A DNA stretch of 60,628 nt from Luteibacter yeojuensis. Its GTDB lineage: Bacteria > Pseudomonadota > Gammaproteobacteria > Xanthomonadales > Rhodanobacteraceae. The DNA lies in assembly GCF_000964085.1 (NCBI RefSeq), contig NZ_JZRB01000017.1:1-60628 (forward strand), read 5' to 3'. Positions 46,851 through 55,626 of this stretch are shown piece by piece. Each line of letters opens with the position of its first letter. Positions within the stretch are counted from its first letter, which is position 1. Made by a program: the position numbers and the translations under genes. Below the pieces are notes generated by a model. It saw only the letters and a program-made list of their open reading frames with translations. It ran no database searches and was not told where the DNA came from.

Positions 46851-46875
46851 GACTACACGCCGTGTAGTCGTTTTC
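46851..46875 (-). terminator. Likely terminator of the ABC-F gene
   Basis: GACTACAC/GTGTAGTC forms an 8 bp stem with a GCC loop at 46851-46869, starting seven bases past the ABC-F stop. On the minus strand the stem is followed by TTTGAC; on the plus strand by GTTTTCTT, so it could end transcripts from both sides. Confidence 0.5.
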
Positions 46876-48483
46876 TTACGCAGATTTCAGAATCCATCCT
46901 CTATGACCTGCGCTCAGGCAATGGGTGAGAGCGAGGCCGCCGATGAACGGCATGTCGTGCGACGCGACAATCAAAGCCCCCCGGAATTCACGGAGCATCG
47001 CCTCAATGGCCTGGACGGATTGAAGGTCAAGATGGTTCGTGGGCTCATCGAGCAGGAGAAGCCGTGCAGGCGGCGACGCCATGACGGCCAAGGCAAGTGC
47101 CGCCTTCAGCCGCTCACCGCCGCTGAGCAGGCCTGATGGGGTCGTGGCCGTCGCTGCGTCGATACCGGCCAGCGCCAAGTGTGACCGCCATTCGCCTTCG
47201 GCCACGCCAGGAGATGTTTCCTGCAACTGCGCAACGATGGACCGCCCTGGATCAAGCTGCGACAGGCGCTGGTCGAGGCGAGCGAAGGGGACGAAGGTTT
47301 CGGCGGTTCCGGCTTCCGGAAGGATGTCGCCAGCCAGCAGGCGAAGCAGCGTCGACTTGCCACAGCCATTGGGGCCGACGAGGCCGATACGCTGCGAGCT
47401 TGTCACCGTCAGGTCGATGTGCCGCAGATGAGCCGGGCCCCACGGAAGCGTGACGTCGGCAAGACGCGCCACGCGCCGTGAGGCGCCTGATGGCCGTGGT
47501 GCCCGCAGCGCGAGCGGCGCCGTGCTGTCGACAGCCGAAGCGGCCTGGCGAACACGCGCTTCGAGGCGTGCGCTCGTTTCGTCACGCTGGTCTGCAAGTC
47601 GGCCAGCTGTCCCTTCGCTGCGTTCCCTGCGCCGCCCGAGGAGGATGGGTGCCTGGTTCTCGGTCTTCCCCGCACGTGCCCCACGTGCCGTGCGCCGCGC
47701 TTGTCGTTCGGCCTGGTCACGCATGTCGCGCTCGCCACGGCGTCGTTCGGCCTTCGCGCTTGCCAGCTCATCCAGCGCGGCAGCCCGTTCCACGGCCTTC
47801 TGCGAAGCGTAGAACGTGTAGCCGCCGCCGTAACTGCGAAGCCCTTGCGCGGTGAGTTCAATGGTGCGCTCCATGGCATCGAGCAGTGAGCGGTCGTGAC
47901 TGATCACGAGCAAGCCTCCATCCCACGTTTGTAGCCATGCCATCAGTTCGGCGCGTGCCACGACATCAAGATGGTTGGTCGGCTCGTCGAGGATGAGGAA
48001 ACGGGCCCGTGCCAGCCGGGCTCCAAGCAATGCGACACGCATGGCCTCGCCACCGCTCAGCCGTTCGGCGGGTGTCATTGCGTCGAGGTGCCCGAGGCCT
48101 GCATCGGCGAGCGCCCCGGCGAGGCGATCCGGCATGTCCCACTGTTTACCGACGCCATCGAAGTCACGGGTGTCGACGCTACCGTCGGCAATACGCGAGA
48201 GGGCATCGAGTACGCCATCGACACCCGCGAGGCTCGCCACCGTGCCATCGGCGACGTCGACCTGCTGCGCCAGGTAATACACATCGCCCGCACGATCGAC
48301 GCGCCCCGACGTTGGCGGCACCACGCCGGCACATATTCGGCCAAGCACCGATTTACCGATGCCGTTCGCACCCACGAGGCCCGTGGGCCGCGTGTCGAAG
48401 GTTTCATGGATGTCGTGAAAGAGAACCCTGCCGCTGGGCAGGACGAACGAGACGCCTTGCAGCGTCAGCAAAGATGCAGTCAT
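46876..48483 (-). CDS. ABC-F family ATPase
   Basis: 535 residues from the ATG at 48483; AGGTGAT lies six bases upstream, and a GTG nine bases earlier is part of that ribosome binding site. Two nucleotide-binding domains: GLVGANGIGKSVLGRI with LSGGEAMRVALLGARLARARFLILDEPTNHLD, and GLVGPNGCGKSTLLRL with LSGGERLKAALALAVMASPPARLLLLDEPTNHLD. A basic Arg/Glu-rich linker (about 240-330) sits between them. There are no membrane segments. ABC-F proteins bind the ribosome E site; some protect against antibiotics. Which subgroup this is cannot be decided from sequence alone. Confidence 0.93.
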   Translation of the reverse strand: MTASLLTLQGVSFVLPSGRVLFHDIHETFDTRPTGLVGANGIGKSVLGRICAGVVPPTSGRVDRAGDVYYLAQQVDVADGTVASLAGVDGVLDALSRIADGSVDTRDFDGVGKQWDMPDRLAGALADAGLGHLDAMTPAERLSGGEAMRVALLGARLARARFLILDEPTNHLDVVARAELMAWLQTWDGGLLVISHDRSLLDAMERTIELTAQGLRSYGGGYTFYASQKAVERAAALDELASAKAERRRGERDMRDQAERQARRTARGARAGKTENQAPILLGRRRERSEGTAGRLADQRDETSARLEARVRQAASAVDSTAPLALRAPRPSGASRRVARLADVTLPWGPAHLRHIDLTVTSSQRIGLVGPNGCGKSTLLRLLAGDILPEAGTAETFVPFARLDQRLSQLDPGRSIVAQLQETSPGVAEGEWRSHLALAGIDAATATTPSGLLSGGERLKAALALAVMASPPARLLLLDEPTNHLDLQSVQAIEAMLREFRGALIVASHDMPFIGGLALTHCLSAGHRGWILKSA

Positions 48484-48664
48484 GGATATCACCTGGCATG
48501 CCGGGCACTCCCCGCGATCACGGGGCGGGAGGAGGGCTGGCCGTCGAAAGACGGCGGCATTACTGGCGCATCGGACGCATACCTATGCAGGACGGAACGA
48601 GGGCGCATTGTAGCGCATGGCTCCGCAGGCGCATGCTAGCCGCTTGCCCCAAGGGATGCCCACC

Positions 48665-49645
48665 ATGCGTGCCATCGATTTCAAGGAGTTTGGCCCCGCG
48701 TCGGTGCTCGGCCTTGCCGAGCTTCCCGACCCCGTGGCGCGCCCGCATGATTTGCTCGTACGCGTGCGGGCCGCCGGGGTGAACCGCGCGGACGTGCTGC
48801 ACCGTGAAGGCCACTATGGTCGTTCCGATTTCGGCGATTCCACCCTCATGGGCCTGGAAATCGCGGGCGACGTGGTGGCGATGGGCAGCGAGGTGCGGCA
48901 GTGGCAGCTTGGCGACCGGGTGATGGGCATCGTGGGCGGCGGTGCATACGCGGAGCTTGCACGCATCGATTACCGCATGGCCATGCCGATACCGGGCGGC
49001 CTCGATTACGCGCATGCCGCCGCGATCCCCGAGGTGTTCGTCACGGCGCATGAGGCACTGGTGCACCTCGGCCGCCTTGTCGCGGGCGAAAGCGTGCTTA
49101 TCCACGCCGCGGCCAGTGGCGTGGGCTCCGCGGCCGTGCAGCTGGCCAAGGCCTGCGGCGCGCGCGTCTTCGCCACCGCGAAGGGCGCGAAGTTGCAGCG
49201 CGTGCGCGAACTGGGTGCCGATGTCGGCATCGACTATACGACCACGGATTTCGCGCAGGCCATCCAGGAAGCGACGGCCGGCCATGGCGTGGACCTCATC
49301 ATCGATTTCATCGGTGCCATGTATTTCGACAAGAACCTGGCGTCGCTGGATTTCGGCGGGCGCCTGGTGCAGGTGGGCTTGCTCGGTGGCGGTGCGCCGC
49401 CCGTGCTCGACCTGCAGCGCCTGTTGTACCGCCACCTGCATATCTTCGGCACGGTGATGAAATCCCGCTCGCAAGCCGAGAAGCAGGCCATGACCAAGCG
49501 CTTCCGCGATACGTGGCTCGACCACTTCTCGAACCGGGAACTGGGCCCCGTCATCGACAGCGTCTTTCCCCTCGCCAGGGCCTCCGAGGCGCACCAGCGC
49601 ATGGAAAGCAACGAGAGCGTCGGCAAGATCATCCTGGCGATGTGA
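48665..49645 (+). CDS. NAD(P)H:quinone oxidoreductase-type MDR protein
   Basis: 326 residues from the ATG at 48665 (AAGGGA nine bases upstream). A zinc-free medium-chain reductase with [41 protein letters not shown] and the nucleotide motif [24 protein letters not shown]. It resembles the QorA/PIG3 group that reduces quinones with NADPH. It is divergent from the ABC-F gene, with dodecin downstream after 70 bases. Confidence 0.9.
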   Translation: MRAIDFKEFGPASVLGLAELPDPVARPHDLLVRVRAAGVNRADVLHREGHYGRSDFGDSTLMGLEIAGDVVAMGSEVRQWQLGDRVMGIVGGGAYAELARIDYRMAMPIPGGLDYAHAAAIPEVFVTAHEALVHLGRLVAGESVLIHAAASGVGSAAVQLAKACGARVFATAKGAKLQRVRELGADVGIDYTTTDFAQAIQEATAGHGVDLIIDFIGAMYFDKNLASLDFGGRLVQVGLLGGGAPPVLDLQRLLYRHLHIFGTVMKSRSQAEKQAMTKRFRDTWLDHFSNRELGPVIDSVFPLARASEAHQRMESNESVGKIILAM

Positions 49646-49715
49646 CCGGCCGGCGCCTCACGCGCAGGCAACAGGGCGGGGCGCATCTTTGGGTTTCCAC
49701 CCAGAGGACCCCGCC

Positions 49716-49925
49716 ATGACCGACCACGTGTACAAGACCGTCGAGCTCACCGGTTCTTCCCCCGAGGGCACCGATGCCGCCGTCCGCTGCGCCATCGAGC
49801 GTGCTTCCAAGACCATCCGCGACATCCGCTGGTTCAAGGTGACCGAGACCCGCGGCTACGTCGAGGACGGGAAGGTGGCCCACTGGCAGGTCACGCTGAA
49901 AGTGGGTTTCACGCTGGAGGATTAG
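49716..49925 (+). CDS. Dodecin flavoprotein
   Basis: 69 residues, the normal dodecin length, with AGAGGA upstream. The sequence [66 protein letters not shown] has the family's central tryptophan (IRWFKV) that stacks on flavin. Dodecins form hollow dodecamers that store or buffer flavins. Its last 17 bases overlap the 3' end of the convergent XRE gene. Confidence 0.95.
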   Translation: MTDHVYKTVELTGSSPEGTDAAVRCAIERASKTIRDIRWFKVTETRGYVEDGKVAHWQVTLKVGFTLED

Positions 49926-50745
49926 CCTCGTCCACGAGCCGGCCCACGGCTTCCTGCAGCGCCGCCGTCGTGGGGTTGTAGACCATCAGCGTGAGATCGG
50001 GCCGGCCCTCCACCGCGAAGGTCGAGAACTCGAGCTCGATCGGCCCGAGCACGGCGTGGTGCAGGCGTTTCAGGCCGTCGCCCGAACTCACCACATCGGT
50101 GTTGCGCCACAGCCGCTCGAACTCCGCGCTGCTGCGCGAGAGTTCTTCCACCAGCTGGGTGATCTCGGCCGTGGCGCCCGCGCGCGCGGCATCGGCGCGG
50201 AAGGCGCCCACCACGTACTGCGCGACGCGCACCCAGTCTTCCTGCGCGGCGCGGATGGGCCCGTGCAGGAACATGAGGCGGAGGATGTTGCGTTTCTCGC
50301 GCGGCAGCTTCGAGTAATCGGTGAGCAGCGCAGCGGCCGCGCGGTTCCAGGCCACCACGTCCCACGTGGCCGTGCGCAGGATGGCCGGGCTGGTGCGCAG
50401 CGCATCGAGCACGCGCTGCAGGCGCGGCGTGATGCCCTCCGGTTCGCGGTAGCGCGGCTCCGGCGGGTGGCCCAGCGCCAGGATGAACATGTGCTCGCGC
50501 TCGGGCTCGGTGAGCATGAGCCCGGCGGCCAGGCGGTTGAGCACCTCGGCGGAGGGCGCGCCACCGCGGCCCTGCTCCAGCCACGTGTACCAGGTGGGGC
50601 TGATGTTGGCGCGCTGGGCCACTTCCTCGCGGCGCAGGCCGGGGGTGCGGCGGCGGCCACCGGCCAGGCCGAACGTGGCCGGATCGATGCGGGCGCGGCG
50701 GTCGCGCAGGAAGGTGCCGAGGGTGTGGCTGGCGTCGAGGGGCAT
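49909..50745 (-). CDS. XRE-family regulator with MmyB-like ligand domain
   Basis: 278 residues. A helix-turn-helix ([59 protein letters not shown]) is followed by the MmyB-like ligand-binding domain ([27 protein letters not shown] sequence, [11 protein letters not shown]). This group in Proteobacteria and Actinobacteria usually controls a divergent oxidoreductase gene. Here an SDR gene is divergent, with a candidate operator at 50766-50793 between them. Confidence 0.92.
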   Translation of the reverse strand: MPLDASHTLGTFLRDRRARIDPATFGLAGGRRRTPGLRREEVAQRANISPTWYTWLEQGRGGAPSAEVLNRLAAGLMLTEPEREHMFILALGHPPEPRYREPEGITPRLQRVLDALRTSPAILRTATWDVVAWNRAAAALLTDYSKLPREKRNILRLMFLHGPIRAAQEDWVRVAQYVVGAFRADAARAGATAEITQLVEELSRSSAEFERLWRNTDVVSSGDGLKRLHHAVLGPIELEFSTFAVEGRPDLTLMVYNPTTAALQEAVGRLVDEANPPA

Positions 50746-50765
50746 GGAGAGGGGTGGTGCCTATA

Positions 50766-50793
50766 CCATGATAATGTCCCTACTTTAACATGG
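50766..50793. promoter_or_regulatory. Candidate operator between XRE regulator and SDR
   Basis: An imperfect 28 bp palindrome whose half-sites read CCATGATAATGT and, in reverse complement, CCATGTTAAAGT. Ten of 14 positions match. It lies 20 bases before the XRE start and 50 before the SDR start, suited to autoregulation plus control of the SDR gene. Confidence 0.45.
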
Positions 50794-50842
50794 AAGCCGG
50801 GGTCTCCAGACTGGTGCGCAGCCACCCACAGGAGTCACCCCC

Positions 50843-51742
50843 ATGCGTATCTTCGTCACCGGTGCCACCGGCTTCATCGGCTCCCGCGTCGTGCCCCAGC
50901 TGCTGGCCGCGGGCCACCAGGTGCTCGGCATGACCCGTTCCGACCGCGGCGCGGCCTGGCTGGCCTCCGTCGGGGCCGAGGCGCACCACGCCACGCTCGA
51001 GGACCTCGACAGCCTCCGCGCGGGCGCCGCCAAGGCCGACGCCATCATCCATGCCGCCTTCGACCACGATTTCTCCAACTTCGTCGCCAACTGCGAGAAG
51101 GACCGCCGCGTCATCACCGCCCTGGGCGAGGTGCTGAAGGGCTCGAACCGGCCGCTGCTCATCACCTCGGGCGTTGGCCTGGGCCTGGCGCACGGCAGCA
51201 CGCTCGCCACCGAGGACGTGCAGAACTTCGAGCACGGCAACCCGCGCGTCACCTCCGAGCTTGCCGGCAAGGCGTTGCTCGATGCCGGCGTGAACGTCTC
51301 GGTGATGCGCCTGCCGCAGGTGCACGACACGGAGAAGCAGGGCCTCATCACCCCCTACATCGACATCTCGCGCGCCAAGGGCCTCGTCGCCTACGTGGGC
51401 GAAGGCACCAACGCATGGTCGTCCGGCCATGTCGACGACGTGGCGCTGCTGTACCGCCTCGCCATCGAACGCGCCGAAGCCGGTGCCCGCTACAACGCCG
51501 TCGCGGAGGAAGGTGTCTCGGTGCGCGACATCGCCACCGTGGTCAGCGAAGGCCTGGGCCTGCCACTCAAGGCGCTGCAGGGCGATGAGGTGCAGGCGCA
51601 CTTCGGCTGGCTCGGCATGTTCGCCGGCCTGGACCTGCGGGCCTCGAGCGAAATCACCCGCAAGACGCTTGGCTGGAACCCGCAGGGCCCGGGCCTGATC
51701 GAGGACCTGCGCAACATGGATTACACCGCGACGGCGGCCTGA
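50843..51742 (+). CDS. SDR-family NAD(P)-dependent epimerase/reductase
   Basis: 299 residues. An extended-SDR start MRIFVTGATGFIGSRVVPQLLAAGHQVLGMTRS is followed by ADAIIHAAFDHDF and LITSGVGLG. The usual YxxxK is not obvious, as in atypical YwnB/WcaG-like members. Substrate unknown. The divergent XRE/MmyB regulator probably controls it. A short hairpin (CCTTCGG/CCGAAGG) follows the stop. Confidence 0.88.
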   Translation: MRIFVTGATGFIGSRVVPQLLAAGHQVLGMTRSDRGAAWLASVGAEAHHATLEDLDSLRAGAAKADAIIHAAFDHDFSNFVANCEKDRRVITALGEVLKGSNRPLLITSGVGLGLAHGSTLATEDVQNFEHGNPRVTSELAGKALLDAGVNVSVMRLPQVHDTEKQGLITPYIDISRAKGLVAYVGEGTNAWSSGHVDDVALLYRLAIERAEAGARYNAVAEEGVSVRDIATVVSEGLGLPLKALQGDEVQAHFGWLGMFAGLDLRASSEITRKTLGWNPQGPGLIEDLRNMDYTATAA

Positions 51743-51743
51743 C

Positions 51744-51758
51744 CCTTCGGACCGAAGG
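51744..51758. terminator. Hairpin between convergent genes
   Basis: CCTTCGG and CCGAAGG pair around one A, two bases after the SDR stop and ten before the beta-propeller gene's stop. There is no T-run, so a weak or Rho-assisted terminator at best. Confidence 0.35.
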
Positions 51759-51768
51759 TGGGGCGGCG

Positions 51769-53199
51769 TTACGACGAGGGGTGCTGCAGCACCTGTCCCG
51801 GCACGCCGCCCACGTCGTCGGTGATGACGATGTAGCGGCGCGTGCCCGTAACGGGCTTGTCCACGAGCTGGCGGATCGGCCCCGCGGCGTTGACGATGGC
51901 CGCGCCCGCGGGGTTGCTCATGAACTTCGCCAGCGGCTGCAGGTTGCCACCCGTGGCGCTGTCGGCCAGCGCGATGAAGTAGGGCTTCTTCGGTGGCAGG
52001 CCCGTCACCGCGGCCTGCAGCACTTGCACCAGCCCCTGGTCGAACAGCGTCACGTGCGTGCGCTCTCCGCTGCCATCAACGAGGGTAAGGGCGTAGGTAT
52101 TGCCGGCGATGCCCAGCTGCGCAAGGCCTTTGTCGGCCGCTGCGCTGGCCGCGGCACCGGAGACGAATGCAAGCGCCTGCGGTGCCTGGCCGATCGCTAC
52201 GTTCGCGACCACGGTGTTGCTGGCGGTGTCGATCACCGCCAGCTTGTCGTCGTTTTCCAGGCCGACATAGACGCGCGAGCCATCCGACGACGGCCATACG
52301 CCGTGCGGCATGGCGCCGACGGGAATGGTGGCCACCGTGGCGTAGTCACTGACGCGCAGCACTTTCACCACGCCCAGGCCGCCCACCGTCACGTATGCGA
52401 GTTGCTGACCTTTCACCGTCGCGAAGTTCACGTGGTTGGCGATGGGGCCCATGGCCATCGTCTTCAGCACGGTAAACGGCGGCAGCGCCGAGAACGCAAC
52501 GAGCTGCCCCGTATCTTTCAGCGTGAACCACACCTGCCTGCCATCGGGCGTCACGGCGATGTTCGGGCAGAACGGGCTGGGTTGTTTCACTTCGCCCACT
52601 TGTTCACGGCTTGCGACGTCGACGACCACCGTCACCGGGTTGAACGACGAACAGATGTACGCGTACTTGCCATCGGGCGAGAAGATCGTCATGCCCGGGC
52701 CGCCCGGCGTCTTCACGCGCGCCACCTCGTTGTACGTTTTCGCATCAAGTACCGCGACATAATCCTCGCCGCGCACGGTCACCCACACGGCGGTGCCGTC
52801 GGGCGTGAAGAAGGCCTCGTGCGGCGAGCGGCCCACATACGTCGTGTGCTTCACCGTGTTGGTGGCCGTATCGATGAAGCTGATGCCATTGGAGCCGATC
52901 GACACCACGGCGAGGGTCTTGCCGTCAGGCGAAAAGCCCAGGCCGTGCGTCAGCACCTGGCCCTTGTACAGCGGCGCGAAATTCATGGGTTGCGGGTCGC
53001 CGAGCCGGATGACGCCGAGCAGCTTGTTGTCCACCGGGTCGGTGACGGAAACAGTGTTGGAGAACTGCTCCGCGGCGTACACACGATCGGCATGGCTGAT
53101 CGGTGTGTCGGGTCGGCCCCAGGGTGCCTGCTGCGCGTGTGCCGTGATGGCGAACGCGAACAGCGCGCCCCATGCGGCGATGCGGACGAAGGCGTTCAC
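51769..53199 (-). CDS. Secreted YVTN-type beta-propeller protein
   Basis: 476 residues from a GTG overlapping the DUF305 stop (GTGA). A signal peptide (1-22, ending AHAQ) precedes about six to seven propeller blades: YAAEQFSNTVSVTDPVDNKLLGVIRLG, GFSPDGKTLAVVSIGSNGISFIDTATNTV, FFTPDGTAVWVTVRGEDYVAVLDAKTYNEVA, IFSPDGKYAYICSSFNPVTVVVD and so on. The C-terminal part (about 365-476) lacks blade repeats and may be a separate domain. Family members (YncE-like) bind DNA or act as redox or scaffold proteins in the periplasm; the role here is unknown. Its operon partner is DUF305. Confidence 0.88.
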   Translation of the reverse strand: MNAFVRIAAWGALFAFAITAHAQQAPWGRPDTPISHADRVYAAEQFSNTVSVTDPVDNKLLGVIRLGDPQPMNFAPLYKGQVLTHGLGFSPDGKTLAVVSIGSNGISFIDTATNTVKHTTYVGRSPHEAFFTPDGTAVWVTVRGEDYVAVLDAKTYNEVARVKTPGGPGMTIFSPDGKYAYICSSFNPVTVVVDVASREQVGEVKQPSPFCPNIAVTPDGRQVWFTLKDTGQLVAFSALPPFTVLKTMAMGPIANHVNFATVKGQQLAYVTVGGLGVVKVLRVSDYATVATIPVGAMPHGVWPSSDGSRVYVGLENDDKLAVIDTASNTVVANVAIGQAPQALAFVSGAAASAAADKGLAQLGIAGNTYALTLVDGSGERTHVTLFDQGLVQVLQAAVTGLPPKKPYFIALADSATGGNLQPLAKFMSNPAGAAIVNAAGPIRQLVDKPVTGTRRYIVITDDVGGVPGQVLQHPSS

Positions 53200-53603
53200 G
53201 GCAACTCCTGGCGGGCGGGTGGTTGCCCGGGCATGGCAGTGGTGGGCGCGGGCGCGGAGGGCGGCAACGGCTGGCCCAACGCCAGGCGCATGGCCGCGAT
53301 CTCCTGCTGCTGGTCGACGATGATCTCCTGCGCGATGCGGCGCAGCCGCTCGTCCTTGCCGTAAGTGAGCTCGGCCATCGCCATGTCGATGGCGCCCTGG
53401 TGGTGCGGCACCATCATCGCCACGAAGTCGTGGTCGACATCGCCGGAAGGTGGCACGTCCATGCCTTTCATCATGGTGGCCATCGCGTGATCGGAGACGG
53501 CGCGGAAACCATCACCCTGGGGGCCGGCGTTGGTGCTGCCTGAGCCACCGCAGAGCGCGACGAGGAGTGTCAGTGCGACAACGCAAGATCTCGCGGTGTA
53601 CAT
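53196..53603 (-). CDS. DUF305 periplasmic metal-associated protein
   Basis: 135 residues with a hydrophobic export signal (1-18; a cysteine at 18 but no good lipobox). The DUF305 core is HDFVAMMVPHHQGAIDMAMAELTYGKDERLRRIAQEIIVDQQQEIAAMR, a ferritin-like helical pair with His/Met ligands; an earlier ATMMKGMDV adds methionines. DUF305 proteins such as cyanobacterial CopM bind copper. The Pro-rich tail (PLPPSAPAPTTAMPGQPP) is likely disordered. It is first in an operon with the beta-propeller gene. Confidence 0.9.
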   Translation of the reverse strand: MYTARSCVVALTLLVALCGGSGSTNAGPQGDGFRAVSDHAMATMMKGMDVPPSGDVDHDFVAMMVPHHQGAIDMAMAELTYGKDERLRRIAQEIIVDQQQEIAAMRLALGQPLPPSAPAPTTAMPGQPPARQELP

Positions 53604-53727
53604 CCCGGATCACCCCCGACCAAACCCCAGTAGCGGAATTCTCATCCCGCGCCCGGCGAGTTACTTGCCGTGAATGCATTCGGCTTGTTGAAACGTGCTT
53701 GCGACGCCAGTCGCTCGATGTAGCCGG

Positions 53728-54120
53728 TCAGGAAAAATGTTCCACGTCGTCGCCCGCGATGGCCAGCCACGGATGCATCGACTCCTCGTACACCGAGATC
53801 CGCGGCGGCGGGAAACCCGGGTCGGCGAAGGTGCCCACTGGCACGGCGATGAAGCCGGGCATATACGTGCTCGTGAAGGCCACCGTGGTGCCGCAGGCGG
53901 GGCAGAAGCGGAACGTCGCCGTGTTGCCGCTATCGCCCACGCGGCTCCAGGTGTTCCATTCGCCCTGCAGGGCCACCGCGTCTTCCGGCCACCGTGCCTG
54001 TAGCGCGAAGGCGCTGCCCGAGCGGCGCTGGCAGGCGCGGCAGTGGCAGGCGGAGACGCGGATGGGGTCGCCCTCGCATTGCAGGGTCAGTTGGCCACAG
54101 GGGCAGGACGCGGTTCGCAT
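53728..54120 (-). CDS. GFA/CENP-V-type zinc protein
   Basis: 130 residues. Cysteine motifs CPCG (7-10), CHCRACQRRSGSAF and FRFCPACG define the GFA family (glutathione-dependent formaldehyde-activating enzyme-like) binding two zinc ions. Catalytic formaldehyde chemistry is not established for most members. It is divergent from the permease operon. The 124 bases between it and the DUF305 start hold no gene I can support. Confidence 0.92.
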   Translation of the reverse strand: MRTASCPCGQLTLQCEGDPIRVSACHCRACQRRSGSAFALQARWPEDAVALQGEWNTWSRVGDSGNTATFRFCPACGTTVAFTSTYMPGFIAVPVGTFADPGFPPPRISVYEESMHPWLAIAGDDVEHFS

Positions 54121-54146
54121 GCGTGGACTATAAAGCACCCGGGGTC

Positions 54147-54175
54147 GCGGACACGGAGAGTGTCCGCGGACACTC
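54147..54175. promoter_or_regulatory. Enhancer-type palindrome array
   Basis: GAGTGTCCGCGGACACTC at 54158-54175 is a perfect 18 bp palindrome. A further GCGGACAC at 54147-54154 pairs with GTGTCCGC at 54160-54167, giving three overlapping half-sites (direct copies 19 bases apart). It is centred about 100 bases before the likely start of transcription from the sigma-54-type promoter, a usual distance for an enhancer-binding activator. Confidence 0.6.
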
Positions 54176-54239
54176 GCCATGCCACCCGCTGGCGCGCGTA
54201 AGTGCCTGATGCAGCGGGGCGTGGCACGTGGCCGGGCAC

Positions 54240-54256
54240 TTGGCCCGTGTCTTGCT
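54240..54256 (+). promoter_or_regulatory. Sigma-54 (RpoN)-type promoter
   Basis: TTGGCCCGTGTCTTGCT fits the consensus TTGGCACG-N4-TTGCT with one mismatch. The invariant GG (54242-54243) and GC (54254-54255) are exactly ten bases apart. Transcription would start near 54267, 27 bases before the first permease gene. Confidence 0.65.
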
Positions 54257-54293
54257 GTAACACGGGATCGAACGAGGGAAGGGACCACCGCGG

Positions 54294-55613
54294 ATGTTTG
54301 GGTACTACGTCGAGCTGGCCGTACGAAGCCTGAAACGCAACCCCGTGCTCACGGCGTTGATGGTGCTCGCCATCGCCGTGGGCATCGGCACGAGCATGAC
54401 AACGCTTACGGTGATGCACCTGCTCTCGGGCGATCCCCTCCCGGGCAAGAGCGATCGCCTCTTCTATGTGCAGGTCACGCCTTACCCCTCCGACAAGGTG
54501 CCCGCGCACGCCAATGCGGTGATGGACTACCGGTCGGCCATGGACCTGTGGGGTGCGAAGCGCGCCGACCGCCAGGCCTTGCTGGTGGGTAGCAGCATCC
54601 GCTTGCACGTGCCGGGTTCCACCGCGCCGCCACTGCTGCTCGAGATGCTCTCCACCCACGCGGACTTCTTCTCGATGTTCGACGTGCCGTTCCAGTACGG
54701 CAGCGCCTGGACGCCCGACGACGATGAGCGCCACGCGCGCGTCGCCGTCATCACGGCGGACCTCAACAACAAGCTGTTCCGCGGCGAGAACAGCGTCGGC
54801 AAGACCCTGCGCCTGCGCGACAGCGACGTGCGCATCGTGGGCGTGCTGAAACCGTGGCGGCCGTCGCCGCTGTTCTACAACGTCACGGGTGGCTGGATGG
54901 CCGCGGGCGACACGGCCGATTTCTATGGCAAGAGCGAAGACGTGATGACGCCGTTCCAGGCGGGCCTGGAGATCAATGACGGCAATTTCAGCCAGTTCAC
55001 CTGCTGGCACCTGCCACCGAACCCGGGCCACCTGCAGGATTCCCCATGCATCTGGGTGAAGCTGTGGGTGCAGGTGGACGACAGCGCCAAGGTGGCGGCG
55101 TACCGCCGCTTCGTCGCGGACTACTCCGCGCAGCAAAAGGCGCAGGGGCGCTTCAGGCAGGATGTATCCGCGGTGTCATCGCTCATGGATTGGCTGACGA
55201 TCAACCAGGTGGTGCCCGGCGACGTGCGCCTGCAGGTGTGGCTGGCGTTCGCGTTCCTCGCCATCTGCCTGTGCAACACGGTGGGCCTGCTGCTCGCCAA
55301 GTTCCTGCGTCGCGGTGGCGACTTCAGCGTGCGCCGCGCACTGGGTGCCACGCGTGGCGCGGTGGTTACGCAATGCCTCGTCGAATCGGGCGTGATCGGC
55401 CTCGCGGGTGGCTTCGTCGGCCTGTTGTTCACGCTGGCGGGCCTGTGGCTGGTGCGCAGGCAGCCCGTGCCGTACGCCGACCTCGCCCACCTCGACATCC
55501 CCATGTTCCTGGTGACCTTGCTGCTGGCGGTGGCCACCAGCCTGCTCGCCGGCGCGGTGCCTGCCCTCCGGGCGGGGCGCGTCGCGCCGGGCCTGCAACT
55601 CAAGACGCTGTAA
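54294..55613 (+). CDS. MacB-type ABC transporter permease 1
   Basis: 439 residues. An N-terminal membrane helix (about 19-42, VLTALMVLAIAVGIGTSMTTLTV), a periplasmic MacB-PCD-like domain (45-310), then three C-terminal helices of the FtsX domain (VWLAFAFLAICLCNTVGLLLAKFL, VIGLAGGFVGLLFTLAGLWLV, FLVTLLLAVATSLLAGAVPAL) with SVRRALGATRGAV between them. These permeases act as mechanotransmitters for a cytoplasmic ATPase in efflux or envelope stress systems. No ATPase or membrane-fusion protein gene is adjacent. GAGGGAAGGG precedes the start. Permease 2 follows after 13 bases. Confidence 0.9.
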   Translation: MFGYYVELAVRSLKRNPVLTALMVLAIAVGIGTSMTTLTVMHLLSGDPLPGKSDRLFYVQVTPYPSDKVPAHANAVMDYRSAMDLWGAKRADRQALLVGSSIRLHVPGSTAPPLLLEMLSTHADFFSMFDVPFQYGSAWTPDDDERHARVAVITADLNNKLFRGENSVGKTLRLRDSDVRIVGVLKPWRPSPLFYNVTGGWMAAGDTADFYGKSEDVMTPFQAGLEINDGNFSQFTCWHLPPNPGHLQDSPCIWVKLWVQVDDSAKVAAYRRFVADYSAQQKAQGRFRQDVSAVSSLMDWLTINQVVPGDVRLQVWLAFAFLAICLCNTVGLLLAKFLRRGGDFSVRRALGATRGAVVTQCLVESGVIGLAGGFVGLLFTLAGLWLVRRQPVPYADLAHLDIPMFLVTLLLAVATSLLAGAVPALRAGRVAPGLQLKTL

Positions 55614-55626
55614 AGGACGGCACGCC

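Larger units (their letters stand above)
46569..46875. other. Gap upstream of the LysR gene with two hairpins
   Basis: 307 bases between the ABC-F stop and the LysR start, both on the minus strand. It contains a perfect 11 bp stem with a CGAA loop at 46735-46760 and a terminator-like palindrome at 46851-46869. The LysR promoter must lie here. A 26-codon frame at 46732-46812 has no ribosome binding site and is not called. Confidence 0.5.
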
